In this document: in pieces, positions 4,789 to 7,764 of the stretch
Layout: each line of letters begins with the position of its first letter
Numbering within the stretch: the first letter of the stretch is position 1
From: Candidatus Sulfopaludibacter sp. SbA3
GTDB taxonomy: Bacteria; Acidobacteriota; Terriglobia; 20CM-2-55-15
Direction: 5' to 3'
DNA: 7,764 bases
Assembly: GCA_945861845.1 (NCBI GenBank)
Contig: CAMAWS010000140.1
Location: 1-7,764 of the forward strand
Translations under genes and position numbers: made by a program
Notes under the pieces: generated by a model
Database searches by the model: none
The model's input: the letters and a program-made list of their open reading frames with translations, nothing else
Told to the model about the DNA's origin: nothing

Positions 4789-7149
4789 CTATTCCCGAAG
4801 AGTAACGACGGTTACGCCGCGGCCGCCTTCAGATTGTGGCGCAGCCTCAATACGGGCAACATGGGGATGTCCCGCCAGGAACTCCGCTATGGCCTGACGT
4901 AGCGCTCCGGTTCCGCTGCCGTGAACGATCCGGACTTGGGCCATGGACGCGAGAAACGCCTCGTCCAGAAACTTATCGGTACGGTCCAGCGCTTCGTCCA
5001 CCCTGCAACCCACCAGATTGATCTCGTTCTTCTCGATCTGCTTCGACGAAAAGCTGACGCGCACGCCTTCCGGCAACTTGAGCGACGGCCGTTGCAGAAC
5101 TTCCAGGTCGTCGAGGGGCAGGCGCAGCTTGATGTTGCCAACCAGTACTTCGGCGTTATCGCCCTTTAATGAAGTGACCGACCCGGTCACCCCCATGGAA
5201 ACCACGCGCACAAGTGAACCTTCTTTTGCTTCTCCGGCCTGAGCGGCAGGGCGCTGCGACTTTTCCGTTTGAGTTTCCTTTGGCGCCAGTTTCTCCCGCT
5301 CGCGCTGTACTTCCGAGGTGGCCTGGGCTTTGACGCTGGCCAGTTTTCGCTGAAATCGCTTCACGGAATCATCGCGAACCGATTCCAGTTCCCTGGACGC
5401 TCGATCCGACATCTCTTTGGCAATCCGTTCGAGCTTCTGTTCGACGCGCGCAATTTCCGCCTTGTGCTGGGAGGTCAGTTGCTCAAATTCCTTCTGCTTC
5501 CAAACCTCGAAGTCGCGGCGCTGCTCCTCGAGCTGGCTTTTCTCGCGCTCTAGATCTCCAATACGCCGCCTCAGTTCGTCAACGTAATGGGCGGCTTCTA
5601 CGTCGGCCAGGTCGAGAAATCCGAGCGCCGAAGCCAGGACCGATGCCGGCAATTGCAATCGCTCGGCGATCTTCAGGCCGCTGGATGCGCCAGCCGATCC
5701 GTGTATCAATCGAAAGGTCGGCTCCAGGGTGATTTCGTTGAATTCCATTGCCGCATTCGCGACACCGCCTGTCGTTTCGGCGTAGAGCTTCAACCGGTTG
5801 TAATGAGTTGTCGCAACCGTCAGAGCTCCGATATCGAGAAACTTTTCAAGGACGGCGCGAGCGAGCGCCGCGCCTTCGCCGGGCTCCGTGCTGCTGCCGA
5901 TTTCGTCGAGCAGAATGAGCGTGCGCGACGTTGCGGATTCAATCATCGACTTGATGGCCAGGACGTGCGCGGAGAACGTACTGAGGTGGTTAGTGATCGA
6001 CTGCTGGTCGCCAATATCTGCCAGCACGCGGTCAAAAACAGGCAAAGAAGCCTCTTCCGCCGGAACCGGAATGCCCGACTGGGCCATCAAGGCAAGCAGC
6101 CCGACGGTCTTCAGGACCACCGTCTTTCCGCCGGCGTTGGGACCACTGATCACAAGAACGCGGCGGTTGGAATCCATGTCGAGCGAGACGGGTGCGACCG
6201 GCTGATTCTCATGGCGCAGGTTGTCTTCGAGGAGGGGATGGCGGGCCTTGATCAAACTCAGAAGCGTTCCCGTTGTGAAGATTGGGCGAACGCAGTTAAA
6301 CTCGCGGCCAAACCGGGCCTTCGCAAAAGTCAGTTCAAGATGCGCCGAAATGGCGCGGGCGCGGGCAAGGTCCGGAGCGCTCTGCTGAATGAGGTCGGTG
6401 AGTTCCGCAAGGATGCGCGCGATTTCGTAGCGCTCTTCCTCCTGCAGCCGCACGAGATCGTTGTTCATGTCCAGTACGGCAAGCGGCTCCATGAAAACAG
6501 TGGCGCCGCTGGAAGAACTGCCATGGACGATTCCGTCGACAGTACGTTTCTGGTCGCTCCGCACGGGAATGACGAACCGGCCATTGCGAATCGTGATAAT
6601 TTCGTCCTGGAGATGGCTCGAAAACGCCGGGCTCCGCAGCATAGATTCGAGCCTGTCGGTCAGCCGGGCGCGGGCTGTATGAAGGGCACGCCGGATTCGT
6701 GCCAATTCCGGGCTGTAACGTTCATCGACTTCCCCATTCCGGATCGCCCGGCCAAGTTGATTGCTAAGGTTGCGCAAATCCGGTATGCGCAGGGAAACCT
6801 GGGCCAGGCGCGGAAAATGTTCGCGCTCTTCCTTCCACCGAAGACGAAGGCCTTCGGCGTGGTGCAGAAAATCTTGAATCGCCTCCACTTCTTCGATCTC
6901 CAGCGTCGTTCCTGACACCGTGAGCTTTTCAAGCGCCTGGGAAAGTAATGGAACTTCATTGAAGGGCACCCTGTGCTCGCGCAGATAGGTCATCGCTTCG
7001 GCGGTGATGGTGTGCTCGGCATCGAGGTGCTGCTCGTCGAGGCTTGGCTCGAGTTGCGCCAGGGCTTCCCTGGCGGCTGCGGTAGACACGTATCGCCCGA
7101 GAAGCTCTTTCAGGCGGTTGTATTCGAGGGCGTGTGCAGAAAAGTCCAT
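4789..7149 (-). CDS. mutS2: MutS2 family ATPase/endonuclease with Smr domain
   Basis: A 786-residue cytosolic protein, matching the usual ~785-residue MutS2 length. It lacks the mismatch-binding domain of MutS1. Residues 1–320 are the core/clamp region. The ABC-type ATPase has Walker A GPNAGGKT (336–343), signature region STFSAHV (390–396), Walker B LILLDEIGSSTEPGEG (411–426, D415 E416) and the TTHY switch (447–450). A long charged coiled coil spans ~515–625. A small SH3/KOW-like beta domain spans ~643–685. The C-terminal Smr domain (~708–786) contains HGSGTGALR (743–751). MutS2 limits homologous recombination and, in Bacillus, splits collided ribosomes. The usual LDLRG at the start of Smr reads INLVGC (710–715) here, which may affect nuclease activity. 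The gene starts 12 bases after larB with a weak ribosome-binding site, so translational coupling is likely. Confidence 0.96.
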   Translation of the reverse strand: MDFSAHALEYNRLKELLGRYVSTAAAREALAQLEPSLDEQHLDAEHTITAEAMTYLREHRVPFNEVPLLSQALEKLTVSGTTLEIEEVEAIQDFLHHAEGLRLRWKEEREHFPRLAQVSLRIPDLRNLSNQLGRAIRNGEVDERYSPELARIRRALHTARARLTDRLESMLRSPAFSSHLQDEIITIRNGRFVIPVRSDQKRTVDGIVHGSSSSGATVFMEPLAVLDMNNDLVRLQEEERYEIARILAELTDLIQQSAPDLARARAISAHLELTFAKARFGREFNCVRPIFTTGTLLSLIKARHPLLEDNLRHENQPVAPVSLDMDSNRRVLVISGPNAGGKTVVLKTVGLLALMAQSGIPVPAEEASLPVFDRVLADIGDQQSITNHLSTFSAHVLAIKSMIESATSRTLILLDEIGSSTEPGEGAALARAVLEKFLDIGALTVATTHYNRLKLYAETTGGVANAAMEFNEITLEPTFRLIHGSAGASSGLKIAERLQLPASVLASALGFLDLADVEAAHYVDELRRRIGDLEREKSQLEEQRRDFEVWKQKEFEQLTSQHKAEIARVEQKLERIAKEMSDRASRELESVRDDSVKRFQRKLASVKAQATSEVQREREKLAPKETQTEKSQRPAAQAGEAKEGSLVRVVSMGVTGSVTSLKGDNAEVLVGNIKLRLPLDDLEVLQRPSLKLPEGVRVSFSSKQIEKNEINLVGCRVDEALDRTDKFLDEAFLASMAQVRIVHGSGTGALRQAIAEFLAGHPHVARIEAAPQSEGGRGVTVVTLRE

Positions 7150-7161
7150 TCCGGAATACCG

Positions 7162-7764
7162 CTACTGACGATTGATCAGGCTGGCGACAACGGCGGCGCC
7201 GTAGCCGTTGTCGATATTGACGACGGAAACGTTGGAAGCGCAACTGTTCAACATGCCGAGCAGGGCGGCAACTCCGCCAAAGCTTGCTCCATATCCGACG
7301 CTGGTCGGCACGGCGATGACAGGCGCGGAAACCAATCCGCCGACCACGCTTGGCAGGGCGCCTTCCATCCCGGCCACAACGATAACCACACGCGCATGGC
7401 TGAGGCGTTCCCGGCGATCGAGCAATCGATGAATGCCTGCAACGCCGACGTCATACAGGGCATCGACCGTGTTCCCCATCACCTGCAGTGTAACGACGGC
7501 CTCTTCGGCCACCGGCATGTCGGACGTGCCTGCCGACACGACCATGACAGTGCCCTTTCCGTAAACCTCCGTGTCCTTGCGTATGACTATGGCGCGCGCG
7601 CTTTCGTGATATCCCGCTTCCGGCACAATTTGTTTCACGCGATCGAACTGTTCGGAAGTCGCGCGGGTGACAAGAATGTTGTGGTGGTGCTTGTTCATCG
7701 ACTCGACGATGCGCGCCACCTGCTCAACGGTTTTGCCGGCCCCGAAGACTACTTCGGGAAAACC
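7162..7764 (-). CDS. larB: LarB, nickel-pincer cofactor biosynthesis carboxylase/hydrolase (5' end outside window)
   Basis: The reading frame stays open to the right edge, giving 200 C-terminal residues of a protein that is usually ~250 residues. LarB carboxylates and hydrolyses nicotinic acid adenine dinucleotide, the first step in making the nickel-pincer nucleotide of lactate racemase and related enzymes (established knowledge). The visible part starts [12 protein letters not shown], the typical LarB/PurE-like entry motif. It continues with [13 protein letters not shown] (visible residues 77–89), [13 protein letters not shown] (132–144), [12 protein letters not shown] (153–164) and [19 protein letters not shown] (172–190). 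C175 corresponds to the cysteine that covalently binds substrate in LarB (C221 in the Lactobacillus enzyme, as I recall). An internal GTG at 7719 is not a credible start because conserved LarB sequence continues upstream of it. larC and larE are not in the window and may lie upstream. Confidence 0.95.
   Translation of the reverse strand, partial: GFPEVVFGAGKTVEQVARIVESMNKHHHNILVTRATSEQFDRVKQIVPEAGYHESARAIVIRKDTEVYGKGTVMVVSAGTSDMPVAEEAVVTLQVMGNTVDALYDVGVAGIHRLLDRRERLSHARVVIVVAGMEGALPSVVGGLVSAPVIAVPTSVGYGASFGGVAALLGMLNSCASNVSVVNIDNGYGAAVVASLINRQ

Noticed and set aside
5587..6915. 442-codon open frame on the plus strand
   Set aside because: It lies wholly inside mutS2 on the opposite strand; its translation is rich in Arg, Gln and His with no recognisable domain, whereas the minus-strand frame has all MutS2 motifs.
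1..7764. Mobile element, CRISPR array, tRNA or rRNA
   Set aside because: No transposase, integrase, regularly spaced repeats or RNA-gene signatures were seen on either strand.

Overview
All five protein-coding genes in this window lie on the minus strand, so the locus reads from high to low coordinates: larB (partial, runs off the right edge), mutS2, an NhaD-like ion transporter, a KimA/YdaO-like APC potassium transporter, and a ferredoxin–metallo-beta-lactamase fusion protein. The DNA is GC-rich. There are no insertion sequences, tRNAs, rRNAs or CRISPR arrays. The mix of LarB, full-length MutS2, a c-di-AMP riboswitch and a ferredoxin/MBL fusion in GC-rich DNA suggests a soil or sediment bacterium such as an acidobacterium or deltaproteobacterium-like lineage. 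That assignment is inference; nothing in the window fixes the phylum.

Right third (4789–7764): larB and mutS2 are 12 bases apart and probably co-transcribed. LarB starts synthesis of the nickel-pincer nucleotide cofactor. MutS2 is a MutS-family ATPase with a C-terminal Smr domain that acts on recombination intermediates or collided ribosomes. A 91-base gap separates mutS2 from the next gene.

Middle (3195–4697): the NhaD-like membrane transporter is followed by an intergenic region of about 240 bases. That region carries the most informative element of the window, a c-di-AMP (ydaO/yuaA) riboswitch on the minus strand. A plausible sigma-70 promoter lies immediately upstream of the aptamer. A perfect 8-bp hairpin abuts a strong Shine-Dalgarno sequence, followed by a TTG start codon. 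The hairpin has no U-tract, so control of translation, rather than termination, is the likelier mode.

Left third (74–3194): the riboswitch-controlled gene is a 745-residue APC-superfamily permease. It shares with KimA the SD-x-x-SS and DYxLTxxxSxSAG membrane motifs that carry the K+-coordinating residues, and it has a long USP-like cytosolic tail. Sixteen bases after it begins a 288-residue protein that joins a one-cluster [4Fe-4S] ferredoxin to a metallo-beta-lactamase fold with an altered metal motif. This gene probably shares the riboswitch-controlled transcript. A GC-rich hairpin follows it near the left edge.

Taken together, the centre of the window looks like a c-di-AMP-governed ion-homeostasis module (Na+/H+-type antiporter plus K+ importer) with an unexplained redox/hydrolase partner.
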